Assembly (NCBI GenBank): GCA_028817225.1
Contig: JAPPQC010000030.1
Span: 1 to 46,388 of the forward strand
Reading direction: 5' to 3'
DNA: 46,388 nucleotides
From: Gammaproteobacteria bacterium
Lineage (GTDB): Bacteria; Pseudomonadota; Gammaproteobacteria; Poriferisulfidales; Oxydemutatoraceae
Shown here: piece after piece, positions 1 through 8,445 of the stretch
How positions within the stretch are numbered: the first letter of the stretch is position 1
Layout of the letters: each line of letters begins with the position of its first letter
Made by a program: the position numbers and the translations under genes
The notes under the pieces: generated by a model
What the model was told of the DNA's origin: nothing
What the model saw: the letters and a program-made list of their open reading frames with translations, nothing else
The model's database searches: none

Positions 1-50
<50 letters not shown>

Positions 51-60
51 AGAAACGGCG

Positions 61-1137
61 TCATATCGTGCTTTCCGGCGATTTCTCGCCGACTCCGCAC
101 AACAATTCATATGCGATGGTGCCGCAATGTGCGGCGACTTCGGTCACCGGCAGGTTCGGGCCCCACAATTCGGCGGCGTCGCCCGCCTCGACATCGGCGC
201 CGCCGACATCCACCGTCAGCATGTCCATGGACACGCGCCCGGCCAGCGCGCGGCGCGCGCCTGCAATCCACACCGGCGTGCCCGATTCGGCGTGCCTCGG
301 ATAGCCGTCGCCGTAGCCGGCGGCGACGATGGCCGCGCGCATCGGCTTGCGGCAGACATAATCGCCGCCGTAGCCGATGCGGTCGCCCTTGTTGAACTCG
401 CGCACGGCGATGACCGGCGCCGTCAGCCGCATCGCCGGCTTCAGGCGGGCGCGGTGGCGCTCGTCGCAGTGCACCGGCGCGGCGCCGTAGAGCGCGATGC
501 CGGCCCGCACCCAGTCGCGGTGCGTTTCCGGCAGCCGCAACGCCGCCGCCGAGTTGGCGAGCGACGCCGGCAGATTGTGTTCGCGGTAGTGCGAGCAGAT
601 TTCATCAAACGCCTCGATCTGGCGGCAGTCGGCGACGGCGTCGGCGTCGTCGGCGCAGGCCAGATGCGACATCAGCACCGGCGGCGACGGCAGCCCGCCG
701 ATGTCCAGCACCGCCGGCACGATGCGCGCGTGGGCCGACGCCGGAAAACCGAGGCGGTGCATGCCGGTGTCAAACTTGATCCACAACTCAACGCCGCCGC
801 CGGCGTCGCGGCTCCATTCAATTTGGCGCTCGCGGTGCACGACCAGCGCCAGTTCGTGCCCGCGCGCGACGCCGTATTCGCGCGCGTCGCGGCAGCCCTG
901 CAACACCAGTATCCTGTGCGACACCCCGGCGCGGCGCAGCGCCACGCCCTCGCCGACGCAGGCCACCGCAAAACCGTCCGCCGCGCCGAGCGCGCGCGCC
1001 GCCGCCGCCAGGCCGTGGCCGTAGGCATCGGCCTTGACGACCGCCATCAGGCGCGCGCCGCCGCACACTTCCCGCAGGTACTCGCAATTGCCGGACAACG
1101 CGCCGGCGTCGAGGCTTTTGACGAGCGGCCTGGTCAT
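61..1137 (-). CDS. alr: Alanine racemase
   Basis: PLP enzyme that interconverts L- and D-alanine in the cytoplasm and supplies D-Ala for peptidoglycan. The protein is 358 aa, the usual family length. The PLP lysine lies in a VVKADAYGHG motif (K35), which is the family signature, and a GYGGDY motif stands in the C-terminal half. The ATG at 1137 gives a normal N-terminus (MTRPLVKSLD). A longer reading from 1251 would run into dnaB and is not supported. It lies 22 bp downstream of dnaB, and dnaB-alr adjacency is a common gammaproteobacterial arrangement. The last residues (GEKSPESTI) differ from the usual ending, and the stop is only 11 bp from the poly-C run, so the extreme C-terminus deserves caution. 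Confidence 0.95.
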   Translation of the reverse strand: MTRPLVKSLDAGALSGNCEYLREVCGGARLMAVVKADAYGHGLAAAARALGAADGFAVACVGEGVALRRAGVSHRILVLQGCRDAREYGVARGHELALVVHRERQIEWSRDAGGGVELWIKFDTGMHRLGFPASAHARIVPAVLDIGGLPSPPVLMSHLACADDADAVADCRQIEAFDEICSHYREHNLPASLANSAAALRLPETHRDWVRAGIALYGAAPVHCDERHRARLKPAMRLTAPVIAVREFNKGDRIGYGGDYVCRKPMRAAIVAAGYGDGYPRHAESGTPVWIAGARRALAGRVSMDMLTVDVGGADVEAGDAAELWGPNLPVTEVAAHCGTIAYELLCGVGEKSPESTI

Positions 1138-1159
1138 TGCGGAAGGGGACCGGAACCGG

Positions 1160-2602
1160 TCAGATTTGCTCGAAGTCGGAGACGACGGCGTCGTTGTAGT
1201 CGGGCCAGGACGGCGCGCCGCCGGCGGCCTCTTCCGGGAGATGGCTCTCAAAGCGCGTGTATTTGCCGATGAAGGTCAGCCGCATCTTGAAGGTCGGGCC
1301 GTTGCGCTGTTTGACGACCTCGACATCAACGGCGCCGGTGTTGTCGTCCTCGCCCTGCTCGCCGCCGCGGTAGAGCACCGCGATCAGGTCGGCGTCCTGC
1401 TCCAGCGCGCCGGACTCGCGCAAGTCCGACATCTGCGGCCTTCTCTCGGGGCGGCTTTCAATGTTGCGGTTCAACTGCGACAGCGCCACCACCGGCAGGT
1501 TGACCTCCTTCGCCAGCGCTTTCAGCGAGCGCGAAATCTCGGAAATCTCGACGGCGCGGTTCTCGACGCTGGCGTGCGAACGCATCAATTGCAGGTAATC
1601 CACGACCACCAGCGCCAGGTCGCGGTGTTCGCGCCGCAGGCGCCGCACCCGCGCGCGCACCTCGGTCGGCGTCAGGCTCGGGCTGTCGTCCACATAAATC
1701 CGCACATCGGAAAAACTGCCGTAGCATTCCGTCAGGCGCGCCCATTCCTCGTCGTTGAGGTTGCCGGTGCGCAGGTGCATCTGATTGATTCTGCCGAGCG
1801 ACGAATAAAAGCGCGTCGCAATCTGGTGCGCCGGCATCTCCATGCTGAAAATCGCGACCGCGCCGCAGCGCTCCCTGGCGGCGGCGTGCTCGGCGATGTT
1901 CAGCGCAAAACTGGTCTTGCCCATGGACGGGCGCCCGGCGATGATGACCAGGTCGCCGGCCTGCAAGCCGTTGGTTTTCTCGTCGAATTCCCGAAAGCCG
2001 GTCGCCACGCCGGTGATCAGCCCCGGCGACTTGCTGCGCTGCTCGACCTGTTCATACACTTCCCGCCCCAGCGCTTGCAGCGTGTGGAAGTCCGCCGTCT
2101 TGCGCGAGCGGTCGTCGGTGATTCTGAAGATGTTCTGCTCGGCGCGGTCTATCAATTCGGCGCTGTCGCCGTCCATCGAGCGCGCGTCCTCGATGATGCC
2201 GGCGGCGACCTTCAGCAACTGGCGGCGCACCGCGTTCTCGTGCACGATGCGCGCGTAGGCGACGATGTTGGCGGCGCTCGGCGTTTCGTTGACGAGGTCG
2301 GCCAGATACGACAGCGTGTTGTCGTCGGCGGACGCCGCGCCGTCCTTGCGTTCGCCCTTCAGGCGCTCGGCCACGGTGACCGCGTCGCACGGGCTGCCGC
2401 TTTCGGCCAGGCCGCTGACGGCGCGGAACAGCGTGCGGTTGGACTGCGAGTAGAAGTCGTTCTCGGTTACGATGTCGGAGACCTTGTCCCACGCCTCGTT
2501 GTCGAGCAGCAGCCCGCCGATGACGGCCTGCTCGGCCTCGATGGAATGCGGTGCGCCCGCCGCCGCGCCCGCGCGCTGCTCCCCGGTCGGTGGCGCGTCC
2601 AT
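1160..2602 (-). CDS. dnaB: Replicative DNA helicase DnaB
   Basis: Hexameric 5'-3' helicase that unwinds DNA at the replication fork. The protein is 480 aa, close to the E. coli length. The N-terminal DnaB domain begins at SIEAEQAVIGGLLLDN (about residues 20-35). The RecA-like ATPase domain carries Walker A GRPSMGKT (223-230), the VVVDYLQLM Walker B strand and the SQLNR motif. No intein or insertion is visible. It is part of the leftward rpsF-rpsR-DUF2232-rplI-dnaB-alr run and starts 17 bp after the rplI stop. An initial ATG at 2602 fits the conserved N-terminus. Confidence 0.97.
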   Translation of the reverse strand: MDAPPTGEQRAGAAAGAPHSIEAEQAVIGGLLLDNEAWDKVSDIVTENDFYSQSNRTLFRAVSGLAESGSPCDAVTVAERLKGERKDGAASADDNTLSYLADLVNETPSAANIVAYARIVHENAVRRQLLKVAAGIIEDARSMDGDSAELIDRAEQNIFRITDDRSRKTADFHTLQALGREVYEQVEQRSKSPGLITGVATGFREFDEKTNGLQAGDLVIIAGRPSMGKTSFALNIAEHAAARERCGAVAIFSMEMPAHQIATRFYSSLGRINQMHLRTGNLNDEEWARLTECYGSFSDVRIYVDDSPSLTPTEVRARVRRLRREHRDLALVVVDYLQLMRSHASVENRAVEISEISRSLKALAKEVNLPVVALSQLNRNIESRPERRPQMSDLRESGALEQDADLIAVLYRGGEQGEDDNTGAVDVEVVKQRNGPTFKMRLTFIGKYTRFESHLPEEAAGGAPSWPDYNDAVVSDFEQI

Positions 2603-2619
2603 CGTCAGCTCCGCGCGGA

Positions 2620-3066
2620 TTATTTGCCGACGACTTTCAGCCGCACGACGGCGTTGACATCGGCGTGAAAGTGCAGTTCAACCCGGTAGTCGCCGAGTTC
2701 GCGGAACACGCCGTCCGGCAGCCGCACCTCGTGGCGGGCGATTTCAACGCCGGCCTTCGCCACCGCCTCGGCGATCTCGGCGGTGCCGACCGAGCCGAAC
2801 AGGTTGCCCTCCTCGCTGACCGCGACTTCCAGCACCACCTCGCGCTCGTTGATCTTGTCGGCGCGCTCCTGCGCGGCAGCCTTCTCGCGCTGCGCCTGCT
2901 GTTCCAGTTCGGCCTTGCGGCGCTCGACCTTCTCCATGTTCGCGGGCGTCGCGAGTTCGGCCTTGCCGCCGGGAATCAGGCAGTTGCGGGCGTAGCCCGG
3001 GCGCGTGCCGACGACATCGCCGATGTCGCCCAGTTTCTCGACCTTTTCCAGCAGTATGATTTTCAT
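2620..3066 (-). CDS. rplI: 50S ribosomal protein L9
   Basis: Large-subunit protein that binds 23S rRNA near the L1 stalk. It has 148 aa, against 149 in E. coli. The N-terminal rRNA-binding domain (MKIILLEKVEKLGDIGDVV, GYARNCLIPGGKA) is followed by the long connecting helix rich in E, K, A and R and by the C-terminal domain. The start at 3066 gives the canonical MKIILL N-terminus. A second ATG at 3075 (adding Met-Lys-Asn) sits 12 nt after an AAGGAG and could be the true initiator. It lies between the DUF2232 gene and dnaB, the usual position in gamma-proteobacteria. Confidence 0.96.
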   Translation of the reverse strand: MKIILLEKVEKLGDIGDVVGTRPGYARNCLIPGGKAELATPANMEKVERRKAELEQQAQREKAAAQERADKINEREVVLEVAVSEEGNLFGSVGTAEIAEAVAKAGVEIARHEVRLPDGVFRELGDYRVELHFHADVNAVVRLKVVGK

Positions 3067-3101
3067 GTTCTTCATGTCTTGTTGCGTCTCCTTCAGGCCC
3101 C

Positions 3102-4004
3102 TCAGTCTTTGTTGGCCGGCGCAAACCGGCGGCGCAGGCCGAACAGGCTTTCGACCAAGCCGATTAAAACCACCAGCAGCCACAAACGCGGCTCGATGAC
3201 GGTGATAACCGCCAGCACCGTGTAAAACGCCGCCAGCGGCAGCCGCCGCTGTTCCAGGCCGGCGAGCAGGCCGTGCACCACGGCCACGCCCTGCAGCAGG
3301 AACAGCGGCGCCGCGACGATGGCCAACTGCCTCCAGACCGCGGACTCGGCCTGCGTTGAAACCGCAAAGACCGCGAGGCTGAGTATTGCAATTCCCCCGC
3401 CGATTTGCAACGCGGTGAATTCATCGCGAAAACGCCCCGGAGCGTCCAGCAGGGACTGCCACCACCGCCCCAATAGTAACATCAGCGACCAGACCATCAC
3501 CAGCGACGACAGCGCGATGCCCGTCATCACGGGCACGATGGCCTCAAGCGCCGCCGTCAGGCGCTCGTCGGCGGCCAGCAGCGCGGTGTAATCGCGCAGC
3601 GCCTCGCGCCACCAGTCGTCAAGTTCCGGAAACGGCAGCGCCGCCAGCACACCGGCGGCGCCGGCGGCCAGCGCCGCGGTCAGCGGCCACGACAGCGCAT
3701 GATGGCGCCGCAGTATCCAGGCGAAGCCCGTCAGCGGCAGCCATTGCAGCAGCGAGGTCATGATGATGACCGGCACGCCGGCCTGCCAGCCGCCGGCCAG
3801 CAGCGTCAGCGCCGCCAGCACCGCGCAGGCGCCGGCGATGACCGAGCAGGCGCGGCGCCAATCCAGTTTCAGCGCAATCAGCGCGATGCAGCCGCCGCCC
3901 AGCAGGCCGACGACCGGCAGCAGCGCGGACAGCAGCGTGAACCCGATGACCGAGACCAGCGCCTGCGGGTAGCCGGAGACGACAAAAGCGGCGATTTTTC
4001 TCAT
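3102..4004 (-). CDS. DUF2232-family inner-membrane protein
   Basis: A 300-aa polytopic membrane protein of unknown function. I see about eight hydrophobic segments, with the first beginning within the first 15 residues (AAFVVSGYPQALVSVIGFTL) and the last near LWLLVVLIGLVESLFGL. The C-terminus is basic. Its identity rests on membrane topology plus position: gammaproteobacteria such as Pseudomonas carry a DUF2232 protein between rpsR and rplI. It is transcribed with the ribosomal genes. A substrate-binding (ECF S-component-like) role has been suggested for related families, but nothing here proves it. Confidence 0.8.
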   Translation of the reverse strand: MRKIAAFVVSGYPQALVSVIGFTLLSALLPVVGLLGGGCIALIALKLDWRRACSVIAGACAVLAALTLLAGGWQAGVPVIIMTSLLQWLPLTGFAWILRRHHALSWPLTAALAAGAAGVLAALPFPELDDWWREALRDYTALLAADERLTAALEAIVPVMTGIALSSLVMVWSLMLLLGRWWQSLLDAPGRFRDEFTALQIGGGIAILSLAVFAVSTQAESAVWRQLAIVAAPLFLLQGVAVVHGLLAGLEQRRLPLAAFYTVLAVITVIEPRLWLLVVLIGLVESLFGLRRRFAPANKD

Positions 4005-4056
4005 GCCCGGCGAGTGGGTGGCCGCGGCGGCGGCGGGGTGCGCGGGAGCGCGGGAT

Positions 4057-4281
4057 TCAGTGGCGGTCGGTGTACGGCAGCAGCGCGAGATAACGCGCGC
4101 GCTTGATGGCCGTTGTCAGTTGGCGCTGGAAAACGGCTTTGGTGCCGGTGACGCGGCTCGGAATGATCTTGCCGGTGTCGGTGATGAAGTCTCTCAGCAG
4201 CGCGACATCCTTGTAGTCTATCGCGGAAACCCCCGCCTTCGTGAAGCGGCAGTATTTGCGGCCTTTCTGATGGGAGGGCAT
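4057..4281 (-). CDS. rpsR: 30S ribosomal protein S18
   Basis: Small-subunit protein that pairs with S6 on the platform. It has 74 aa, the usual length. It contains the conserved core [31 protein letters not shown] and IPSRVTGT, followed by [22 protein letters not shown]. The ATG at 4281 follows the rpsF stop by one base, so translation is likely coupled. A GC-rich upstream extension in the same frame reads into rpsF and is not real. Confidence 0.97.
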   Translation of the reverse strand: MPSHQKGRKYCRFTKAGVSAIDYKDVALLRDFITDTGKIIPSRVTGTKAVFQRQLTTAIKRARYLALLPYTDRH

Positions 4282-4282
4282 T

Positions 4283-4909
4283 TCAGTTCGCGCCTTTGGG
4301 GGGTTCTTCGGCTGATTCCGTGGCCGGGGCGGGTGTGGCGGTTGTGGCGGTGGTTGTGTCGGCATTCGCGGCGGTGGCGGACGGTGTTTCGGTGGCGGAT
4401 TGTGCCGGGGTTGTGTCGCTTTGTGCCGGTGTTCCGGCGGCGGCCTGTGCCGGGGTTGTGTCGCTTTGTGCCGGTGTTGCGGCGGTGGACTGTGCCGGGG
4501 TTGTGTCGCTTTGTGCCGGTGTTGCGGCGGTGGACTGTGCCGGGGCGGCGGCCCGCGCCCGGGCCTCGGCGGCGCGCTGTTCTTCCTCGCGGGCGGAGCG
4601 CATCAGCGGCGACGGCCCGGTAACCGCGTCGTCACAGCGGATGATCATGTTGCGAACCACCGCGTCGTTGAACTGGAACGAACTCTTGATCTCGCCGACG
4701 GTCTCGGATGTGGTCTCGATGTTCATCAGCACATAGTGCGCCTTGTGCACCTTGCTGATCGGATACGCCAGCGGGCGCACGCCGAGGTTTTCCAGCCGGT
4801 GCATCGTGCCGCCGCTGGACTGCACCATCGAGCGGTAACGCTCGACCATGCCGCCCACCTGCCCGGTCTGGTCCGGATGCACCAGAAACATGACTTCGTA
4901 ATGTCGCAT
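4283..4909 (-). CDS. rpsF: 30S ribosomal protein S6 with a long repeat-built tail
   Basis: S6 binds S18 and 16S rRNA. Residues 1 to about 110 are a normal S6 domain ([14 protein letters not shown], the [18 protein letters not shown] strand, [13 protein letters not shown]). E. coli S6 has about 131-135 aa; this one has 208. The extra roughly 90 residues are almost only A, T, P, Q, S and D. They contain a 15-residue unit ([15 protein letters not shown]) repeated about three times and end in EEPPKGAN. This replaces the glutamate tail of E. coli S6 that RimK extends. It is the first gene of the operon, behind a strong promoter at 4954-4982. No clear Shine-Dalgarno precedes the ATG at 4909. Confidence 0.95.
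   Translation of the reverse strand: MRHYEVMFLVHPDQTGQVGGMVERYRSMVQSSGGTMHRLENLGVRPLAYPISKVHKAHYVLMNIETTSETVGEIKSSFQFNDAVVRNMIIRCDDAVTGPSPLMRSAREEEQRAAEARARAAAPAQSTAATPAQSDTTPAQSTAATPAQSDTTPAQAAAGTPAQSDTTPAQSATETPSATAANADTTTATTATPAPATESAEEPPKGAN
4401..4545 (-). repeat. 45-bp in-frame tandem repeat in rpsF
   Basis: Three 45-bp units start at 4401, 4446 and 4491, with a partial fourth at 4536-4545. Units two and three are identical, and unit one differs by a few bases. The period is a multiple of three, so copy-number change would lengthen or shorten the S6 tail in 15-residue steps without breaking the frame. Confidence 0.9.
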
Positions 4910-4953
4910 TCGTTGATATGGTTGCGCGCGGAGTCTCCCGCGCGGAACCGCGT

Positions 4954-4982
4954 ATTCTATGCGGGGATTGACACGCTGTCAA
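4954..4982 (-). promoter_or_regulatory. Sigma70 promoter of the rpsF operon
   Basis: On the minus strand, a perfect -35 TTGACA (4982-4977) is followed by a 17-bp spacer and -10 TAGAAT (4959-4954). Transcription would start near 4947, leaving a leader of about 38 nt before rpsF. The leader contains a short GC-rich hairpin (GCGCGG...CCGCGC around 4925-4944). S6:S18 are known to autoregulate through rpsF leader structures in several bacteria, but I cannot confirm that motif here. Confidence 0.75.
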
Positions 4983-5063
4983 GAATCCCGCCGATTTGCG
5001 CGGTCAAGGCGGCCCGCAGCAGCCGCGTTTGCAGCCAACAACGCAAGCAATGGAAATTGCGCC

Positions 5064-7202
5064 TCACCCCCGCGCACGGCGGCGTTGTCGACGCTCGAAG
5101 AACTTGCGGCGGGCGGCGTCGCCGGGCGGGGCCAGGTCAATCTGGCGTTCCTGCGGGTCAACGCGCATGACGGTCACCTCGGCGACATCGCCCAGCCGCC
5201 AGATTTTGCCGCGGCGTCCGCCGACCAGGCGGTGGCGCACCGGGTCGTGCTGGTAGTAATCATCGTCGAGCAGGCGGATGTGCAGCAGGCCCTCGACATG
5301 CAGGCCCTCCAACTCGATGAACAAGCCGAACGATGTCACCGCGGTGACCAGGCCGGTGAAGGTCTCGCCGACGCGCTCTTCCAGCGACACGCATTTGTAA
5401 TAGCGCTCGATGTCGCGCGTCGCGTCGTCGGCGCGCTTCTCGGTGAACGAACAGTTCTCGCCGAAATGCCGCATCGCGCGCGCATCGTAGTCGGCACCGT
5501 CGGGCGAATCCAGCGCGCGGTGGATGGCGCGGTGCAGCAGCAAATCGGGGTAGCGGCGTATCGGCGATGTGAAGTGCGCGTAGGATTCAAGCGCGAGGCC
5601 GAAGTGCCCGGTGTTGACCGGCGTGTACACGGCGCGCGCCAGCGAACGCAGGATGACGCCGGTGATGACGCGCCGGTGTTCGTGCCCCTCAATCTTGGCC
5701 AGCACGCGCGCCATGCCGGCGAGGTCGCCGTCGCCCGCCGAAAACCCGAGGTCGCGCAGAAACAGGTCAAGGCTCTCAAAGGCGTCTTTCTTGAAACCCT
5801 GGTGGACGCGGTACAGAAAATGCAGGCGGCGGCGCTCCAGAAAACCGGCGGCGGCGACATTGGCGCAAATCATGAACTCCTCGATCAGGCGGTGGGCGTC
5901 GTTGCGAACCAGCGGCGCGATGGCACGCAGGCGCCCGTGTTCGTCAAGCGCCACGCGCGCCTCGGAGGTCTCGAAGTCCAGCGCGTTGCGGCGTTCGCGC
6001 GCGCCGCGCAGCGCGCGCCAGGCGGCGTGCGCGGTGCGCAGCATCGCCGCCACCGACGCCGGGCACCCCGGTGGCAGCGCCGCGCCACGCGCGAAAAAGC
6101 CGCCGGCCTCGCCGTAGGTCAGGCGCGCGTGCGAATGGATGACGGCCCTGCAGAAGTCGTAGTCAAGCAGTTCGCCGTCGCGCGACAGACGCATCCGGCA
6201 CACCAGCGCCGCGCGGTCCTCATTCGGGCGCAGCGAACACAGGTCGTCCGACAGCAGCGGCGGCAGCATCGGCACGACGCGCCCGGGGAAATAAACCGAA
6301 TTGCCGCGTTCGGCGGCCTCGCGGTCCATCGCCGTGCCGGGCTTCACATAACTCGCGACATCGGCGATTGCGACCCACAGCATCGTCGCATCGCCGTCTT
6401 TCTCGCAGCACACGGCGTCGTCAAAGTCCTTCGCGTCGCTGCCGTCTATCGTCACAAACGGCATCTTGCGCAAATCGCGCCGACCGGCGCCGGGCTGCGG
6501 CACGCGGCGGCGCTTGAACGCCTTGCATTCGCGCAGCACTTCCGGCGGCCATTCGTGCGGAATGTCGCAGGCGCGTATCGTCATGTCCACTTCAAGGTCG
6601 GCGGCGCCGCGCCGCCCCAGCACCTGCACCAACGCGCCGCTCAGGTGCGGCGGCTGCGGCGACGGCGGGCGCAGGCGCACGACCACGGCGTCGCCGTCGT
6701 CCGGGCGCAGGCCGTCGTCGTCGCTGACCGCAACGCTGCCGAGGTGGCGTTCGCGCAGCGGCACGATGCAGTGGCCGCGCTTTGAGAACAGGCCGACCAG
6801 TTCGTGGCGGCGCTCGACGACCTCGACGGCCACCGGCTTCGCCTCGCCGCGCTTCGGGCCGACGCTGCGCAAACGAACCCGGTCGCCCGCGAACAGGCGA
6901 CGCGACAACCTTTCCGGCAGTTCCACATCATCGCCGCCGGCGCGCAGCGCGAGGCCGCCGTCGCAGCGGACGATGTCGCCGGTCACAAAACGCGGCGCGC
7001 GCGCGGCGGCCCAGGCACCGCCGGTGTCGCATTCAATCTCGCCGTCGCGCGCCATCGCCTTCAGCCGCCGCGTGAAAGCGGTGATCTCGTCGTCGCCCTT
7101 GAGTTGGAAGTGGCGCAGCAGTTTCTGAAAACGCAGCGGCGCGGCGCTGGCGTCGAGCACCTCGTAAATGGACTGCCTTTCGGGAATGACAACTTTGCTC
7201 AT
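5064..7202 (-). CDS. rnr: Ribonuclease R
   Basis: Processive 3'-5' exoribonuclease that degrades structured RNA and takes part in rRNA and tmRNA quality control. The protein has 712 aa, shorter than E. coli RNase R (813) because it lacks most of the basic C-terminal tail. Visible parts in order are an N-terminal winged-helix region (SIYEVLDASAAPLRFQKLLRHF), cold-shock domains, the RNB catalytic core (TIDGSDAKDFDDAVCCE with its metal-binding aspartates, NSVYFPGRVVPMLPPLLSDDLCSLRPNEDR, SPIRRYPDLLLHRAIH), and a C-terminal S1 domain (GLVTAVTSFGLFIELEGLHVEGLLHI). The start at 7202 (MSKVVIPERQS) is chosen because upstream residues are unconserved. It is divergent from tRNA-Leu. The 154 bp between this gene and rpsF hold the rpsF promoter. 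Confidence 0.95.
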   Translation of the reverse strand: MSKVVIPERQSIYEVLDASAAPLRFQKLLRHFQLKGDDEITAFTRRLKAMARDGEIECDTGGAWAAARAPRFVTGDIVRCDGGLALRAGGDDVELPERLSRRLFAGDRVRLRSVGPKRGEAKPVAVEVVERRHELVGLFSKRGHCIVPLRERHLGSVAVSDDDGLRPDDGDAVVVRLRPPSPQPPHLSGALVQVLGRRGAADLEVDMTIRACDIPHEWPPEVLRECKAFKRRRVPQPGAGRRDLRKMPFVTIDGSDAKDFDDAVCCEKDGDATMLWVAIADVASYVKPGTAMDREAAERGNSVYFPGRVVPMLPPLLSDDLCSLRPNEDRAALVCRMRLSRDGELLDYDFCRAVIHSHARLTYGEAGGFFARGAALPPGCPASVAAMLRTAHAAWRALRGARERRNALDFETSEARVALDEHGRLRAIAPLVRNDAHRLIEEFMICANVAAAGFLERRRLHFLYRVHQGFKKDAFESLDLFLRDLGFSAGDGDLAGMARVLAKIEGHEHRRVITGVILRSLARAVYTPVNTGHFGLALESYAHFTSPIRRYPDLLLHRAIHRALDSPDGADYDARAMRHFGENCSFTEKRADDATRDIERYYKCVSLEERVGETFTGLVTAVTSFGLFIELEGLHVEGLLHIRLLDDDYYQHDPVRHRLVGGRRGKIWRLGDVAEVTVMRVDPQERQIDLAPPGDAARRKFFERRQRRRARG

Positions 7203-7251
7203 GACAGAGGCAAACGGAAGGAGTTGCGGCGCCGCGCGTGACCGCCTGCAT

Positions 7252-7278
7252 TTGACATTCATCCGGCGCGGCTATAAA
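7252..7278 (+). promoter_or_regulatory. Promoter of tRNA-Leu (and mtdB)
   Basis: TTGACA at 7252-7257 and TATAAA at 7273-7278, with a 15-bp spacer. Shifting the -10 to TAAATT at 7275 gives a 17-bp spacer. The predicted start lies about 35 nt before the tRNA. Confidence 0.65.
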
Positions 7279-7318
7279 TTCTTTCGTTCGTTACCTGCCA
7301 TTTTACATGTAAATCCCT

Positions 7319-7405
<87 letters not shown>

Positions 7406-7417
7406 GCGGGCAACCGG

Positions 7418-8281
7418 ATGGACAAACTGCTGCTTCATTTCGACACCGACGCCGTTCCCGGCACGTTTGACGCCGTCGTCGCCTACGACGGCGGCGCCGA
7501 CCGCCTCGCGCAGTACGGCGGCGTGTCGGCGGACAACTGCGGCAAACTGACCGAGGGCGCGATCTACACGCGCGCGCCGGCGGACAAGAAAAACACCGCC
7601 ATCTTCATCAGCGGCGGCGACCTCGACGCCGGCCAGCGACTGCTCGACGCCGTCACCGGCGCCTTCTTCGACCGCTTCCGGGTGTCGGTCATGCTCGACA
7701 GCGGCGGCTGCAACACCACCGCCGCCGCCGGCGTCGCGCTGCTGGCGTCGCAATACGACATCGCCGGCAAGACGGCGGCGGTGCTCGCCGGCACCGGCCC
7801 CGTCGGCCAGCGCGCCGCGGTCATGCTGGCCGCGAGCGGCGCGCGCCGGGTCGTGCTGACATCGCGCAGCCTCGAACGCGCGGAGCAGGCCTGCGCGCTG
7901 ATGCAACAGCGCTTCGGCGCGGCGCTCGAGGCGCGCCAATGCCGCGACGCCGCGGAAACGGCGGCGGCGCTGGACGGCGCGCAAATCGCCTTCGGCGCCG
8001 GCAAGACCGGCGTGCAACTGCTGGGCCTGCCGCAGTGGCGCGACCTGGCGGCGCTTGAAGCCGTCGTGGATGTCAACACGCGCCCGCCCGCCGGCATTGA
8101 AGGCGTCGAGATGACCGACCGCGCGGCCCCGCGCCACGGCAAAATCGCGTTCGGCGGCCTCGGCGTCGGCGCGCTGAAACTGAAACTGCACCGCGCCTGC
8201 ATCGCCGCCCTGTTCAACACCAACGACCAGGTGCTCGACGCCCCCGCCATCCTCAACCTCGCCCGCTCGCTGGCGGACTGA
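7418..8281 (+). CDS. mtdB: NAD(P)-dependent methylene-tetrahydromethanopterin dehydrogenase
   Basis: Oxidises methylene-H4MPT to methenyl-H4MPT in the tetrahydromethanopterin formaldehyde-oxidation pathway of methylotrophs. The protein is 287 aa, the family length. N-terminal segment MDKLLLHFDTDAVPGTFDAVVAYDGG, the MLDSGGCNTTAAAGVALL segment, the NAD(P)-binding loop LAGTGPVGQRAA and the C-terminal FGGLGVGALKLKLHRACIA all match MtdB as I recall it. ATG at 7418 lies only 12 nt after the tRNA CCA end, with no obvious Shine-Dalgarno, so tRNA and mRNA probably share a transcript. No other C1-pathway genes are in the window. An MtdA-like folate role is less likely but not excluded. It contains the only ACGT found in a core gene (7463). 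Confidence 0.88.
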   Translation: MDKLLLHFDTDAVPGTFDAVVAYDGGADRLAQYGGVSADNCGKLTEGAIYTRAPADKKNTAIFISGGDLDAGQRLLDAVTGAFFDRFRVSVMLDSGGCNTTAAAGVALLASQYDIAGKTAAVLAGTGPVGQRAAVMLAASGARRVVLTSRSLERAEQACALMQQRFGAALEARQCRDAAETAAALDGAQIAFGAGKTGVQLLGLPQWRDLAALEAVVDVNTRPPAGIEGVEMTDRAAPRHGKIAFGGLGVGALKLKLHRACIAALFNTNDQVLDAPAILNLARSLAD

Positions 8282-8296
8282 GACCCGCAACCGGGC

Positions 8297-8315
8297 CGGG
8301 GCGGCCGCCGCCCCG
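8297..8315 (+). terminator. GC hairpin after mtdB
   Basis: An 8-bp perfect stem (CGGGGCGG / CCGCCCCG) with a 3-nt loop, starting 15 nt after the mtdB stop. There is no U-tract, so it is a weak intrinsic-terminator candidate. Confidence 0.4.
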
Positions 8316-8360
8316 CTGCCTCCGGAAACGCCGTGCTATCATGCGCGGCAGGACGGGAAA

Positions 8361-8423
8361 ATGAACGCCGCAACGGACCAAAACGAGACCCACCACAAGA
8401 TTGTCATCGGCGATGCCCGATAG
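8361..8423 (+). pseudogene. N-terminal stub of a DNA methyltransferase gene
   Basis: A 20-residue reading frame starts at ATG 8361, about 20 nt after a TATCAT -10-like box (8337-8342), with purine-rich AGGACGGGAAA upstream. It ends at TAG 8421-8423. Its end, HHKIVIGDAR, resembles the start of many SPPY/NPPY-type DNA methyltransferases, where an HKI-x-x-GDxR strand precedes the cofactor loop. The stop falls inside the promoter of the next gene. I infer that an older methyltransferase gene lost everything but its start. It could instead be a short leader peptide. Confidence 0.45.
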
Positions 8424-8429
8424 TATAAA
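8401..8429 (+). promoter_or_regulatory. Sigma70 promoter of the restriction-modification pair
   Basis: TTGTCA (8401-8406), a 17-bp spacer and TATAAA (8424-8429), which is close to consensus. The predicted start near 8436 leaves a leader of only about 10 nt before ATG 8446, with GGAAA as a possible ribosome site. Confidence 0.65.
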
Positions 8430-8445
8430 ATACCGGAAATACATC

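Noticed and set aside
127..2668. Long open frames on the plus strand opposite alr and dnaB
   Set aside because: GC-rich genes leave open frames on the other strand. These encode Arg/Ala/His-rich sequence with no family resemblance, while the minus strand has full enzyme signatures.
4401..4545. Possible CRISPR-like array
   Set aside because: Units are directly adjacent with no spacers, the period is 45 bp in frame, and the tract is inside rpsF.
4959..6785. 608-codon plus-strand frame opposite rnr
   Set aside because: It is a shadow of RNase R; composition is Arg/Val/Ala-rich without motifs.
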